NCBI GenBank assembly: GCA_031213475.1
Contig: JARUPZ010000024.1
Location: 1,054,001-1,118,000 of the forward strand
Source: Nereocystis luetkeana
Taxonomy: Eukaryota > Sar > Phaeophyceae > Laminariales > Laminariaceae
DNA length: 64,000 nt
Direction: 5' to 3'
The position numbers and the translations under genes were made by a program. Shown here one piece after another: positions 53,501-62,999 of this stretch (position 1 is its first letter; each line of letters opens with the position of its first letter). Under the pieces are notes generated by a model, which searched no databases, was not told the origin of the DNA, and worked only from the letters and a program-made list of their open reading frames with translations.

Positions 53501-56500
53501 CGCTTTTGTGTCCTTTTGGCACGACGTCGAACCCAAGCTGTTCATATGGGGTCTCCTGAATGGCGTTTTTTTCGTGTTGGAGGTGGTGATGAAGGGCCTG
53601 TACCGACAAAGCGGCGCTCTGGAGGGCTGTCGGGCCAACCCGCTGGCAAACAGGTTTGTCTGCTGTGGTTCACTATTTTCGTGGTCGTCGTATTTGTTTC
53701 TTTTACTTGTTTACGTGGCAGGTTGGCAAGAGGTCCGTCGAGGTGATATCTCATTTTTTTGTCGATGCCATATTGGTCTCTTATATTCTGCGTGCTTGTT
53801 GTAATGTTCTTATTTCCCAGGTGGAGTGGCGAAACTAAAGCTAATATACCCTTTTTCTGTTGCAATCGATATTCATAGGCTAAATCGCCGTAGTTTGTCT
53901 CGTAAACTCGGGCGCCGTTGTAAGCAGGTTGAGCTCACCACTCACCACACTCTTACGGTTTATCGATACAATCGCCTTTTTTAGGGGCATATTTACGTTG
54001 CATCACTGCTTTGCCGTCGGACCTTGTATTCTACGTTGCCTGCTTTAAGTTGATTTTCTAGTAACTAAGTTGCCGTTGGTACGATTTCCGACACTTTGTG
54101 GCTTTTGCGATCATTTTATTCCAAGGAAGTAAAGTTTACTCCCATGAACGTAAAACACTTTGCTGGTTTACTTCCATGGACGTAGAAAATAGGTTCCATT
54201 GAACCTTCCAGCAACTTCCATGGAAGCTTTCGACAACTTGCATGGAAGATAATGTACTTATGTACTTCGATAAAAGTTGGAGTTACGTCCATGGCAGTTG
54301 AAGATACTTCCAAAGAATCTGCCTCCATGAGATACTTCACCATTTTCCCGACTGCCCTGCTCCCGCTTGGGTACCTCGACTCCGCCGAGGGACCTTCCCA
54401 TTAGGCACGCTGCTTCCGCCTGCTAGACGTACACATACAAATAGCCCTCCGCAGGAACCGCTATCGGGTCCCACCAGTCACCATAATCTCGGACACCATG
54501 TAAGCGTAGTTCCATGGAAGCAAACAAACTTCCAGGTACAAACACGTTTACTTCAGTGGAAGTAAGCAATGTTCCGATGGAAGTTAAAAATGTGTATTCC
54601 ACATTAAATATTTGCTTCAATGGAAGTAATTGACTACCCTGGTATTCTACATTAGCTTCCATGGAGGAAAGTTACTCTATGGCAGCTTCCGCCGAAGTTG
54701 GCTGTGGAAGCTTCAGTCGACGAAAGTTGGTGGAAACTTCCACTTCCATTAACAGTGGAAGTTTCCACGTACTTCCATGGGAGTATACTGTCTCTACGTA
54801 CTTCCATGGAGGAAACACAAATGTCAGGGGAGTCTAAATCCCCTCCAGGAAGTACGTGGTAGCTTCCATGGAACTACATACATAAATTAAAATAATGAGG
54901 TGGACCTGGAGTTTTGTCTACTGCTGTATGTCCTCTTGTCGGGTTACCTTTTCAAGTTTTGTTTATATGCCCCACGGGCCTTTCTCGGGCTCCCGAAGGG
55001 AAGGGCTTGGTTAGGTGTGAGAACCGTCATTGCTCAGGATATATATACATATGTTTTCTGTCTGTATCTTGTGGAGGAAGCCCTCTTGTACGACAAAAAT
55101 AGAACGCAACGAAATGACCTCGTCGGGGGGCAGCAACGTTTGCTTAAAGAGCCGTCCGCCTAAACGGTAGTTGACTCGAACAGCCGTTGACTCCTACGGC
55201 CATTGAAGCACAGTTCTTGCCGCTATGCGACCTGATACGTTTCATGTATGTGCTATTGTGGTGCACATGTACACGTTTCTTCTGCCGAAGGCGTAACCAG
55301 CGATCTGACCTCCGACTCTCGAACCATGCATGAACACTTGGTACACCCGTTTACCGTACGTACCTGTGCAGCACCACTGTGCGAGTGTAACGCGCGACAT
55401 AGCATACCCCCTGAACGAATTGCAGGGCCCACATCCTCCAAAACAGAGAAGGGAGTATACTCATCGAGTATGGTGGCTTTGGAAAGCTCTCGTCGTTTAC
55501 ACCTTTCCATAGACACGGCGCCCGGTGTTTACTCCCTCCCCGTTGTCGAGAAAACTAGCAATTGTCCTATCGCCGGTTGGCCCGCTGGTCATCATGATAT
55601 CATTACGCTCCCGGACAGTGGGGCAACCGAGCTTCGGTGTGGACGCTGATGCTGTTGAGGAACTGGGTACCGCGGAACGCTTGTCATGGCATTTCCTCGT
55701 GTGCTGGCAGTGCACTACGAGTATCATATGAACCTGGATATCGTGAAATGTATCTAATGTACGTAGGTCGTCTGATGCCCGAGAGCCATTCTTCAAAACA
55801 AGTTATAGCTTTGATGTCCTCGTATAGGCAACGGCACACTCAATTCCGTTCAGCCTGGACCTGTCTGTGGTTCCAAACGGAACGGGAATAGCATGCCTGA
55901 TATTTATTTGCAGAAATATTAGGTACACAAACCTTCAATGCCTCATTTGATGCGAGTAAAGTTGCCTAGTTCTCTCTATCGCATTGAAGTCATTCAGTGA
56001 GAGGCCGAATAAATTGATGGCAACAAAAACAAGGGAAATAAATGGTTGAAAACTAAAGGGAAGAAGACGTGAACAGGTTAAAAGCATGCAAGAGATACGC
56101 AGGGAAGCAGCGAAAATGATCGTTGCCAAAATTGCTCGTGTCCTGTACATTTCAATGTTACGGCACAACACGCGTTCGTGACTATTTGTGAAACTGCAAC
56201 TCTGAATAACATTTGAACTTTTTCTTCGAGATAGGGCGCCCGTTGCCTATTAGTGTATTTGGAATACGGCCAGCACCTGAGACCAGTTCTCGTCAAATGA
56301 CTAGAGGTTGTTCAATGGCAGACAATCTCAATTAGAGTCTCTGCACCTGCCTCGGAACTGTGCCTGGTTATTCAGTGCGCCGCGAGCAGATGGTGAGCAC
56401 TCGTCGCGGCTGCATAGTTCAGGGTCCCAAGTGTATGAGATATTTCGCGATATTTAGCTTGGTATGATACCCGGTACTGGTGAAGTACTGCCAGCACATG

Positions 56501-57778
56501 AGGACGTGTGAGTACCCGCGTTTCCGGCACCCAGTTCCTCGTCAGCATCAGCGTCCACAAAAGAGCTCGGTTGCCCCACTTTGCGGGAACGTATTGCGAA
56601 CCATGATAACCGGTGGGCTAACGGGTGGCACGGTATCCGCTGGTTAGCTCGACAACGGCCAGGGTGTAAAAGCAGAGCGGTGCTACTGGTTACATCAATG
56701 GCTGAAGGCTTCATTTGACAGTTGGCAATATGTGATCAAATTGACAAAATCCGTGGCAATAGGTGGCACTGCAGAAGTTGGTAGCAGGTGCAAGTAGGCG
56801 CCAACAGGTGGTGGCAACGAGTGTCAGTAGATACCAGTAGGTGCTTATAGGTGCTGGTAGGTGCCAATATGTCCCAATATGTGCCAATATATGCCACCGG
56901 GACGAGACCAACGCGCATCCAACTCCATATTCTCTGAGAAACGAACCTTACACTCAGTGTCGTTCTGTCTCGGCAGATGGGTGCAGGCGCTTGGCGCGAC
57001 GTCGAACGTCATGGCCCTCCTGCTCGTCAACATGATTGGATACGCCGCTGGCATTCAGAAGACGGGCCGAGTGGCCGACGGCATCTTCATCGACAGGGAA
57101 GGGATCATTGCCGCAGGTTACGCCTTCGTTTTCGTCTTTGGGGGCGTCCAGGTGAGATCAGTCGCAAGTTGTGGTTGCCTCATGTTTCACGCCATGCACT
57201 TAAACCAAATGTTGTGGCAGAATCGTTGTAGGTCACTGCTGTGCTCTTCTGCGATCGTGGACGCTGCCGCTGCCGCCTTGATTCATCGCGCGCATAATAT
57301 GCACGCGGTGTCTTGTGAGACTTTACGTGCGCAAACGCCGAAAAGTAGATTTTCGACACTCTTACAATATACATGTAATATAAACGGAGGCCTTCATGGT
57401 CAGGGCTTCTGCTGTTCGGTGCACATCGGTTCATGCTGTTGTGGCAGGTCTCCCCCAAAGTATTGCGCTCGAAACTCAAGGATACTTATCGACTAGGGGT
57501 TTTCCTACCTTTCACGGACAATCACATGTCATCAGGCAACACTCGGCAACCCAGCTCCGTTTTCTAAACGCCCCAATGTGGTTCTCGTTTAGCTGAAGGT
57601 TAGACGAAAATGAGGATGTTTCTCGTTATCGTGTCATAACCTCCCTCGTCCTCCGTCGCTTGCCGTCTGTTTTGTATGGTTATCGTGGACGTCGGAATAG
57701 CTCTTGTTTGTTATCGAAGAGGCCAAGGACAAGGGCAAGCGCAGCACCATCGCCTACAAGAAGGTCGCCAAGTCATGA
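41163..57778 (+). CDS. GUP1: GUP1-like MBOAT O-acyltransferase (8 visible exons)
   Basis: Gup1 proteins are multi-pass ER-membrane acyltransferases of the MBOAT family; the yeast enzyme remodels GPI-anchor lipids and was first described through glycerol uptake. Exons: 41163-41462, 42850-43239, 44251-44442, 44848-44984, 46466-46598, 53361-53653, 56977-57151, 57701-57778; all junction phases agree, giving about 565 residues, close to the 560 of the yeast protein. Landmarks in order: LREGWLGPTLDGADDQW (exon 1), WFRVFTFETLLG and RLSFNLAVLRVVSFN (exon 2), YAPLYLAGPTLTFNAF (exon 3), WLKFLVIWRVFRFWAL and GVEPPENM (exon 5), NNNYSVVGFWKGWH, RYIYVPLGGSK and the invariant His of FVSFWHD (exon 6). The exon 1 acceptor and a presumed short upstream exon with the start codon are not resolved. 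Intron 5 is 6.8 kb. Confidence 0.92.
41881..42030 (+). repeat. Repeat family R3 fragment
   Basis: TCAAATAGCTAAGGCAAGCA, GGTGAAAACCCAACG and TATGGTCGTTCGACTACGGC in the usual order, in GUP1 intron 1. Confidence 0.65.
42288..42473 (+). repeat. Repeat family R3, full copy
   Basis: CAAGCGGTTCTACGTAGGAT, GGTCGGTGAAAACCCGACAT and GGTCATACGACTACGGCCAT; the best-preserved copy in the window. Confidence 0.8.
42520..42610 (+). repeat. Repeat family R3, 3' half copy
   Basis: Repeats the second half of 42288-42473 (GGTGAAAACCGAACGTGCTC to CGACCACGGCCATACATGAT) directly after it. A CACCC-rich low-complexity tract follows (42605-42720). Confidence 0.75.
42850..43239 (+). CDS. GUP1: GUP1 visible exon 2
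   Basis: Encodes RRVLLNVAVSTGFAVLMHGA, ERWFRVFTFETLLGGEFAGL, DQYQGMYPWRLSFNLAVLRV and a Ser-rich loop ending SSAHEQ. Acceptor GGGCAG|CGA; donor CAG|GTGCGC, phase 0. Confidence 0.93.
43840..44180. repeat. TATCC and TCCCA simple repeats
   Basis: TATCCTATCC-type pentamers (43850-43975) then TCCCA pentamers (44040-44160), in GUP1 intron 2. Confidence 0.9.
44251..44442 (+). CDS. GUP1: GUP1 visible exon 3
   Basis: Encodes NSKRGRGSHTTSAKEERGVY then MADYSLRHCLAYVFYAPLYL and AGPTLTFNAFVSY, the central MBOAT block. Acceptor GTCGTCAG|AAT; donor TAC|GTGAGT, phase 0. Confidence 0.9.
44520..44720. repeat. CCTGACCAATAGCCTGGCC array
   Basis: Units of about 14-16 bases of the form AGCCTGACCAAnAG fill GUP1 intron 3. 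Confidence 0.75.
44848..44984 (+). CDS. GUP1: GUP1 visible exon 4
   Basis: Encodes MACPQRSYGWRCMGFYLSRI and ALALLLLEWGVHHLPVFALA, a membrane segment. Acceptor CCTGCAG|ATG; donor CTCAA|GTGAGT, phase 2. Confidence 0.88.
44985..46465. other. GUP1 intron 4, no gene recognised
   Basis: Contains a C-run at about 46216 and short frames without family character. Nothing else is supported. Confidence 0.5.
46466..46598 (+). CDS. GUP1: GUP1 visible exon 5
   Basis: Completes Asn, then encodes FRPGILALFVYTILLIMWLK, FLVIWRVFRFWALCDGVEPP and ENMV. Acceptor GCCGGCAG|C; donor GTG|GTGAGG, phase 0, joining to KCMNNNYS of the next exon. Confidence 0.93.
46599..47559. other. GUP1 intron 5, first part
   Basis: CTG/CAG runs at about 47040-47070, 47230-47300 and 47468-47495 open several frames. 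One TACCTGGTA word lies at about 46711. No gene is seen. Confidence 0.5.
47560..48790. repeat. Long-unit degenerate array, unit about 170-190 bp
   Basis: Each unit has CAACTCCAACAACCCGGGGA, ACACCCCTCGGGTCGAT, CCGCAAGGTGTGGAAACCC, a GGCTGATTTCTG box and GGAGCCAGCGCGCGG. Six to seven units can be followed. Confidence 0.75.
48791..51439. other. GUP1 intron 5, TAACAC/GTGTTA-rich stretch
   Basis: Between about 49130 and 51160 the words TAACAC, GTGTTA, AACGTTA, TAACATAATGTT and GCGTTAC recur in both orientations without clear period. Only one frame of 91 codons occurs, so it is strikingly ORF-poor. Confidence 0.5.
51440..52180. repeat. Degenerate array, unit about 70 bp
   Basis: Units contain CTCCCGAAnnTnCCTTCTCG, CCAAAnCnAGCCACnA and AACACTGTGAC. 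They are clearest at 51480-51650 and 51970-52180, with a break between. Confidence 0.65.
52181..53360. other. GUP1 intron 5, end
   Basis: A TGTGGTGTGATGTG low-complexity run precedes exon 6 (53090-53270). Nothing gene-like is seen. Confidence 0.5.
53361..53653 (+). CDS. GUP1: GUP1 visible exon 6 (active-site His)
   Basis: Encodes KCMNNNYSVVGFWKGWHCSF, NKWLVRYIYVPLGGSKPSRR and FVSFWHDVEPKLFIWGLLNG. The FWHD His is the invariant catalytic residue of the family. Acceptor GTTTGCAG|AAA; donor AACAG|GTTTGT, phase 2. Confidence 0.96.
53654..54109. other. GUP1 intron 6, first part
   Basis: T-rich sequence without recognisable features. Confidence 0.5.
54110..54880. repeat. ACTTCCATGGAAGT palindromic array
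   Basis: CTTCCATGGAAGT and half-site variants (CTTCCA or TGGAAG) recur every 15-35 bases, with an interruption at 54345-54500. Confidence 0.75.
54881..55524. other. GUP1 intron 6, middle
   Basis: No repeat or coding signal that I can support. Confidence 0.5.
55525..55760 (+). repeat. Inverted pair P1, plus member
   Basis: Similar to the complement of 56440-56680 over about 230 bases. In corresponding frames both read RSRTVGQPS / RSRKVGQPS then VDADA.EELG, so the element may once have been coding. Family unknown. Confidence 0.6.
56440..56680 (-). repeat. Inverted pair P1, minus member
   Basis: Minus-strand counterpart of 55525-55760. Shared stretches include GTGGGGCAACCGAGC and GCTGATGCTG/GCTGATGCTGACGAGGAACTG. 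The arms are about 680 bp apart. Confidence 0.6.
56740..56905. repeat. AGGTGCCAATA short-unit repeat
   Basis: AGGTGGCA, AGGTGCCAATA and ATGTGCCAATAT units of about 11-16 bases. Confidence 0.7.
56977..57151 (+). CDS. GUP1: GUP1 visible exon 7
   Basis: Completes Arg, then encodes WVQALGATSNVMALLLVNMI, GYAAGIQKTGRVADGIFIDR and AAGYAFVFVFGGVQ, the last membrane segments. Acceptor CTCGGCAG|A; donor CAG|GTGAGA, phase 0. Confidence 0.9.
57701..57778 (+). CDS. GUP1: GUP1 last exon
   Basis: Encodes LLFVIEEAKDKGKRSTIAYK, KVAKS and TGA, matching the charged cytosolic end after the last membrane segment (xxFxIxEExxR in the yeast protein). Acceptor GGAATAG|CTC, phase 0. A second AG at 57720 would also keep the frame but shorten the exon. 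Confidence 0.78.
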   Translation, partial: LLFVIEEAKDKGKRSTIAYKKVAKS

Positions 57779-58840
57779 TGACAATGGGGTTGTGTACTTC
57801 TTTGATACGCTTGCTGGTTAGATGGTTCGGGCGAGGTGCTGCGCTTGCCGTTGCGTTGCGACGGTGCTTAGACGCGCACGCCGCCGTTGTTGTCGTAAGT
57901 GGTGTTGCTGTTGCTGTTACTGCTCTTGTTGTTGCTGGTGATAGTGTACTTGTTGTTGATGCTGCCGTCTTGCTGGCTCCCGTGTGGTGCCAGTGTCTCG
58001 TGCCGGACCCTTGCCTGGACAGGCGCGATTTGACAGTCCGCCTTCGAGGGTTTGCGCTTCTCGTCCTTAGGATGCACAGGGAATATACGTTTTTTTGCAG
58101 AGGTTCTTGTTGGCGTTACGTATTACTACACGCACGTCCTGGAGCATTATTCAAACTCCGTTCGGATCCAGAAACAGTCGCCAGTACATGAGCAGTGCAC
58201 CGTCTAAGATTATACTCATATCAAGTGCGATAGACGTAGCTCTATGAGTTCTACAGAGATTGATATATCGGTTTTATATTTGGAGTTCACTACGTGTTTA
58301 GGATGTTCGGTGGTCCCAGCATTTCATACTGAATGGTTGGGTACCCTTCTGAGGCATTCCAGGTTGTGGATGTACACGTTCACGCATGTGCTATTGATAG
58401 TGCGCGTCGACTATACGAGTACTCTACTGGGAAGAATACAAGACACCTGATCTTCTGCTCATACCTGTCTGCTTGAGGGCGGCTCCCGTGCGCTAGCCAC
58501 CTATCCTCGCGAGGAAGCCAATCCCCGCACACGGTTTATGCTGTACACTGCAATCGTTTCGGGCATCGGAGGATCCCGTGCGCGATATATGATACTACGT
58601 ATAACTTGGATGGGGGGATGAAAAACCTCGGCTGAGCGAAAGGTGGCTGGCTGACCAAGCTGCGCACCGATACCGCATGCAACGAGTTATGAGGTCATCG
58701 CTACCTGAGGTGCTATGGTATCCCAACGTTACGCCATCATCGGCCTCCATCACCGACAAGGATATTCCTGATCGATCGAGGAGAGTACGACCGTCGAAAG
58801 GAACACCGCGTACCCGACGTTTGATGACCGACTCATCGGA
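57779..58840. other. 3' flank of GUP1, no gene assigned
   Basis: A GTTGTTGCTG low-complexity stretch at 57880-57970 opens a plus frame. A minus frame at 58864-58595 (MALDPFRHSDESVIKRRVRG, then GVPFDGRTLLDRSGISLSVM) has protein-like composition and could be a fragment of an unknown gene or element, but no partner exon was found. Confidence 0.4.
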
Positions 58841-59731
58841 GTGGCGGAAGGGGTCAAGTGCCAACTGGCCGATCGAAACAGGTACGGGTTAACCTTGCAG
58901 CAGAAGGAACTCATGGGCGTTTCGATAGCGACCGCGGCCCAGCTAAACCATCAACAGGAGGAGCAGCATAAGAAGCAGGAAGAGGGAGAGGTGAGGGTAA
59001 AACCGTACAAGTCGTTGTCGTTGCGGCCACCGCCGCCGCCGCCGCCGCCGCAAGGGCGGCCGCCGGGGCAGCAGCAACAGGAGCCCCAAGCGACGGCTGT
59101 CGGACAGGAAAAATGTAGTGGACAAGGCGGAAGGAAAATTGGCAAGAGGCTGGAAAGAGCAAGGGGCGGTGCGGAAGGAGCACGTATAGCAGCATCAGCT
59201 ACAACCCACAGCACCACGGCGAGCATGGCCTCCGCCGCAGCTACCCCCACTGGAAATGGAGGCGGCCGAGCCGCAGGAGCCGCAGCAGGCCTGAGCGATC
59301 CTATTGTAAGATTGGACTGTTTATCCTTTTGCTCGAGGCGGAAGCCTGATCATACTTTCAATGAAAACGAGGAGAAGGACGGTCCTGGGGGGGCTGGGGG
59401 GCGAGGCACAGGCACCGGTACCGTGGTGTCCACCACCACCACTGCCGGCGCCACCGCCACCACCGCCGCTGCCATACGTCTCGTGCGACTCGGAGGGGGT
59501 AGGAGAATCACCCCCGTGGTGCCCAATGTAACGATAGCCCTCGAGGTCGGATTCAGGGCACCGCAGGATGAGCAGCAGCAGTTGCAGCAGCAGTGGCGAC
59601 CGTCGCAATCATTGCCGGCGCCGCCGCCCGTATCGTCGCCGCCGCGATCCCCTCCGCACCCGGCAAAGCCACTCGCGCCACCGCCACCGCCGAAAGTCTT
59701 GTGCAACGCTACAAAGAAATTGGGGAGCTAG
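58841..59731 (+). CDS. Uncertain low-complexity ORF (about 270-296 codons)
   Basis: Open for 296 codons from a GTG, or 272 from the ATG at 58912. It starts with a charged helical part (QQKELMGVSIATAAQLNHQQ) and is then rich in Pro, Gly, Ala, Thr and Gln, with polyproline near the start and end. CCG and CAG runs keep several frames open on both strands, and donor-like GTAAGA (59307) and GTGAGG (58990) occur inside. I recognise no domain. It may be an exon of an unresolved gene or no gene at all. Confidence 0.3.
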   Translation: MAEGVKCQLADRNRYGLTLQQKELMGVSIATAAQLNHQQEEQHKKQEEGEVRVKPYKSLSLRPPPPPPPPQGRPPGQQQQEPQATAVGQEKCSGQGGRKIGKRLERARGGAEGARIAASATTHSTTASMASAAATPTGNGGGRAAGAAAGLSDPIVRLDCLSFCSRRKPDHTFNENEEKDGPGGAGGRGTGTGTVVSTTTTAGATATTAAAIRLVRLGGGRRITPVVPNVTIALEVGFRAPQDEQQQLQQQWRPSQSLPAPPPVSSPPRSPPHPAKPLAPPPPPKVLCNATKKLGS

Positions 59732-60618
59732 CCCTTCGATCCTCTAAATGGTGACGCGCAGCGGGGACGAAAACAGCAGTGCGCCTCAACAGATGAGCAG
59801 CAGCAGCAGCCACAACATCAATCAGCAAAACCCGCAGCGGCGGCAGTAGCAACAGCAGCAGCAACAACAGTATCAGATTAAAGAAGCAAGGAAGAGCACA
59901 CACCAGCACCATCCACTTCGAGATGTTGGAGGGGTCGAGATGCACGTTGGACGGTGCTGGAGCTGGGATGGGGATGGCTTCGCTTATTTTGAACCAGACT
60001 AAACAAATTGCTCATCTCCCTTCCGGCTCCGAGATATCACTACTGTTGTTCTACCTTTGTTTACAGTTGTCCTTGCGAAGCGTTGACTGTAGCTTCTTTT
60101 CGTTCCCTTCGTTCTGTGGTATTTTTGCTATGTGGTGTGAACGTGCATGATTGGAGACTTGACCATGAACGACAAGCGTAAGAAAGACGAAACTTACCAG
60201 GTACGATACCGAACGCAACTTCTGACGCTCAGTGCAGCCTTGTGGCTTGGTGCAACCAAGCACATGGAAGGACTAGCCCTCATGCGTTCTGGCCGAGACA
60301 TTTGCTTGTTTCTTTCTGCTACCGCCGTGCTGTAAGAGAAGGAAGCCGCATGCCTTTATTTTGGAGTCAGACGGGCTGGTGACATGCTCGTGCATTCGCT
60401 TTTTTTGCACAGTAGTTCGTATAGTCTACCGATGCGAGCACGTCTGGACTTTTAGTGCTCACCCTTTCACCGGGAAATGCCCAGGGGAATACGCAGGAGA
60501 TGGGTGTTGTTTGATTCGGTTGTTGGGCTTGGCTGGGTATAGTTTGAAAATAGATGGGGGGTGTTTTCGCTGTCTGAGCTCTGATACCATGGCCGCGCCA
60601 ACGTCGCGTATACAAATA
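59732..60618. other. Intergenic, CAG-rich then unstructured
   Basis: CAGCAG runs at 59800-59870; the remainder shows no feature except one TACCAGGTA word near 60198. Confidence 0.5.
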
Positions 60619-60729
60619 CTATTACGGGGGACCATAGTGAATAGGACCAAATACGGTTAGGAAAAATAGGGGAATATATAGGTTTTTGTGTGTACCGTAG
60701 GTCCTATTTACTACGGTCCCCCGTAATAG
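60619..60729. mobile_element. MITE family M1, copy G
   Basis: CTATTACGGGGGACCATAGT / ACTACGGTCCCCCGTAATAG, the best-preserved ends of the seven copies. It is the only copy outside the SerRS gene. Confidence 0.9.
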
Positions 60730-62990
60730 TATTAATAGTATACATGATCATTTGTCTGCAAGTATCCAAAAGTACACTATGTAACTCGGTGTGAAGCACC
60801 ATGTAGGTTCCGACCCGATAGGCCGAGAGAGTACAGCAGTAAAATATATATATTTAGTGTTACCCCTCTCCCATTTCGGCCCCAATATTGCACTAGAAGG
60901 TACATTATGTGTCATGCGGGACTGCAGTATATTGTAGTAGTGTTCATTGGTTACGCGTGGAAGCGCGTTGTACAAGACTGCTGGCGAATCCGGCCGAGGC
61001 ATTTTGGGTACCTGGGACCTTGCTTTGCAGTACGACCGCGTCGCAGACACAATGATGGCACATGCACAGCAGTAGGAGGGGTTGTAGGGATTGGTTTTTA
61101 CCCTTGATACTTTCAATATGTGGTCGTCTGTCTTGAGCACGACACGGACCTTCTATTTTTAGAGTTATTTCAATTGATTCTACGAGCGCTGGAGGAATGG
61201 GTTCGGGGGAAAATTTATGATTGATGCGCTCGGGATTGATGTTTGTTTCATTAAATATACTCGGTAGTTAGTTGGGGCCAAGGTGAGGAACTGCGTACGA
61301 ATGATGCGACATTGCCAACTCACCCAAAAGGTGTCGTCAGGGCTCCTGAATTAGGCGCGTATGTACAATATCACTATTACCTAATTTATCAAAATGGTTT
61401 CGTCAGGATTCCTGAAGCCGAGGATGGATGGGGTGATGGAATCGCTGCCAGGCGGAGATCCTTGGTTCGTTCCAGGCCCGAGAATGCCTGACCTAAAGAA
61501 CGGATCACTGCTCATGCATGCGGGCATGACCCGAGCGACAACGCAATTAGTAGCGAGTTGAGTGGTTTAACGGTGGTCGCGGGACCCGTGTCGGCGACGA
61601 ACGATCATGCCCTACTACAGCAAACGGTTCCTGGGTCCCACTTGCTATTTAAGCTGCAGAACTGCAGGGCGTTAGATTTGCTAGCCGCGATATGCTGTAG
61701 TACAGGGATATATAGAGCGTTATTTGCGGTAGAGATCAGTTGAATCTTCAATAATACTGTGAAAAGTAACGGACGCCAAATACCGGTAGCCACGGACAAC
61801 AAGGAGGACGCAAACCGACCAGCCGAGCAGGTACCCCCACTGCTGTTACCTCAGCCTTTCCGACTTCCCATTTACTCTACCCTTTACGAGGGCGTACTGG
61901 TGGTCGCGTACCGTGACGCGCGATATACAGAGTAACACATTCCCAAGGAATACTTTCCAAGATAAAAGGATTGACAACGAGGAAATAACAAAAAGCGCCG
62001 AGAGAATGGTGCACAGAAATACAAGGTCTTCGCAAAGCCACTTACGTTGGTTGTGTGTACCCCTCTCGGTTTGGAGAAGTCGGCCGGGACGATCAGCCGA
62101 AAGGGTGTGTGTTCTTGCGTGCGAGAGCAAGAACAGTGTACACCGGATAAAGTATGCGCTGTGAAGGAGAGGCAGGGCAGATATGACCCCTGCCTGCCCT
62201 GGATGGGAAAGACAGCAAACGTGCCCGGGACGCCCCTTCCCCCCCCCCCGCACAATTTGAGGGTGAAACAGAACTTGGGGAGGCATTGGACAATGCCGAT
62301 GTAGCAAACCCCTCAAGGTGTCGACAACCTCTCAATTTGATACGCCTCATAGTGTGCTACATTGTTCGATGTATCGACAAGAGTTCGTTCACGCCCACCC
62401 ATACCGTGCAGGGGGAGGGGTCCCGGCTCCTTGCTAAGAAGGGAAGGGGTCAACGAAACAACCCACACACAAAAAAGGAGCTCTTCCTTGCTACGCGCCT
62501 GATCGCCAACATACTGGAAAGTACCTTTGATAGCTAATGGTTTGAGTTCTCGGTACAGTGAATGGAGCTCCGCGTGGGAGACGGAGAGACGGGGTCTAAA
62601 TTCACTCACTGATCCATGATGACTAACAGTATATGTCAGTATATTGCAATGATGAGTGCTACACGCAACCTGCCATACTTGTTTTTCTGTGTTCACATTC
62701 GAACTTGGTGAGGTTCCCAGCTGCCGAATTTCAATCGGATCTGCATGTTGTTGAGTGTTTTCTCTTGTGATCTCGCGTTTTCATGAGTGCAATCACATAC
62801 GGGCACGATACACCACCAGGAAATTGACGACTGATAATACTTACCAGGTACAGTACAAACGCTCTCACAAGAAACCTGAAGTCGTTTTTTTATTCTGGGA
62901 GTACGCGAGAGCGCACTTTATTTCGTGGCGCGTTTTATATTTTAGTCCCCAAGAAGACGCTTTCCCGGCAGTATTAGTGCACCATGAATG
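60730..62990. other. Intergenic, nothing recognised
   Basis: No repeat array or coding signal that I can support. A 156-codon minus frame at 61846-62316 has no recognisable family. A long terminal repeat of the retroelement at 63-64 kb might end here, but I cannot delimit one. Confidence 0.4.
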
Positions 62991-62999
62991 GTGCCTCGG

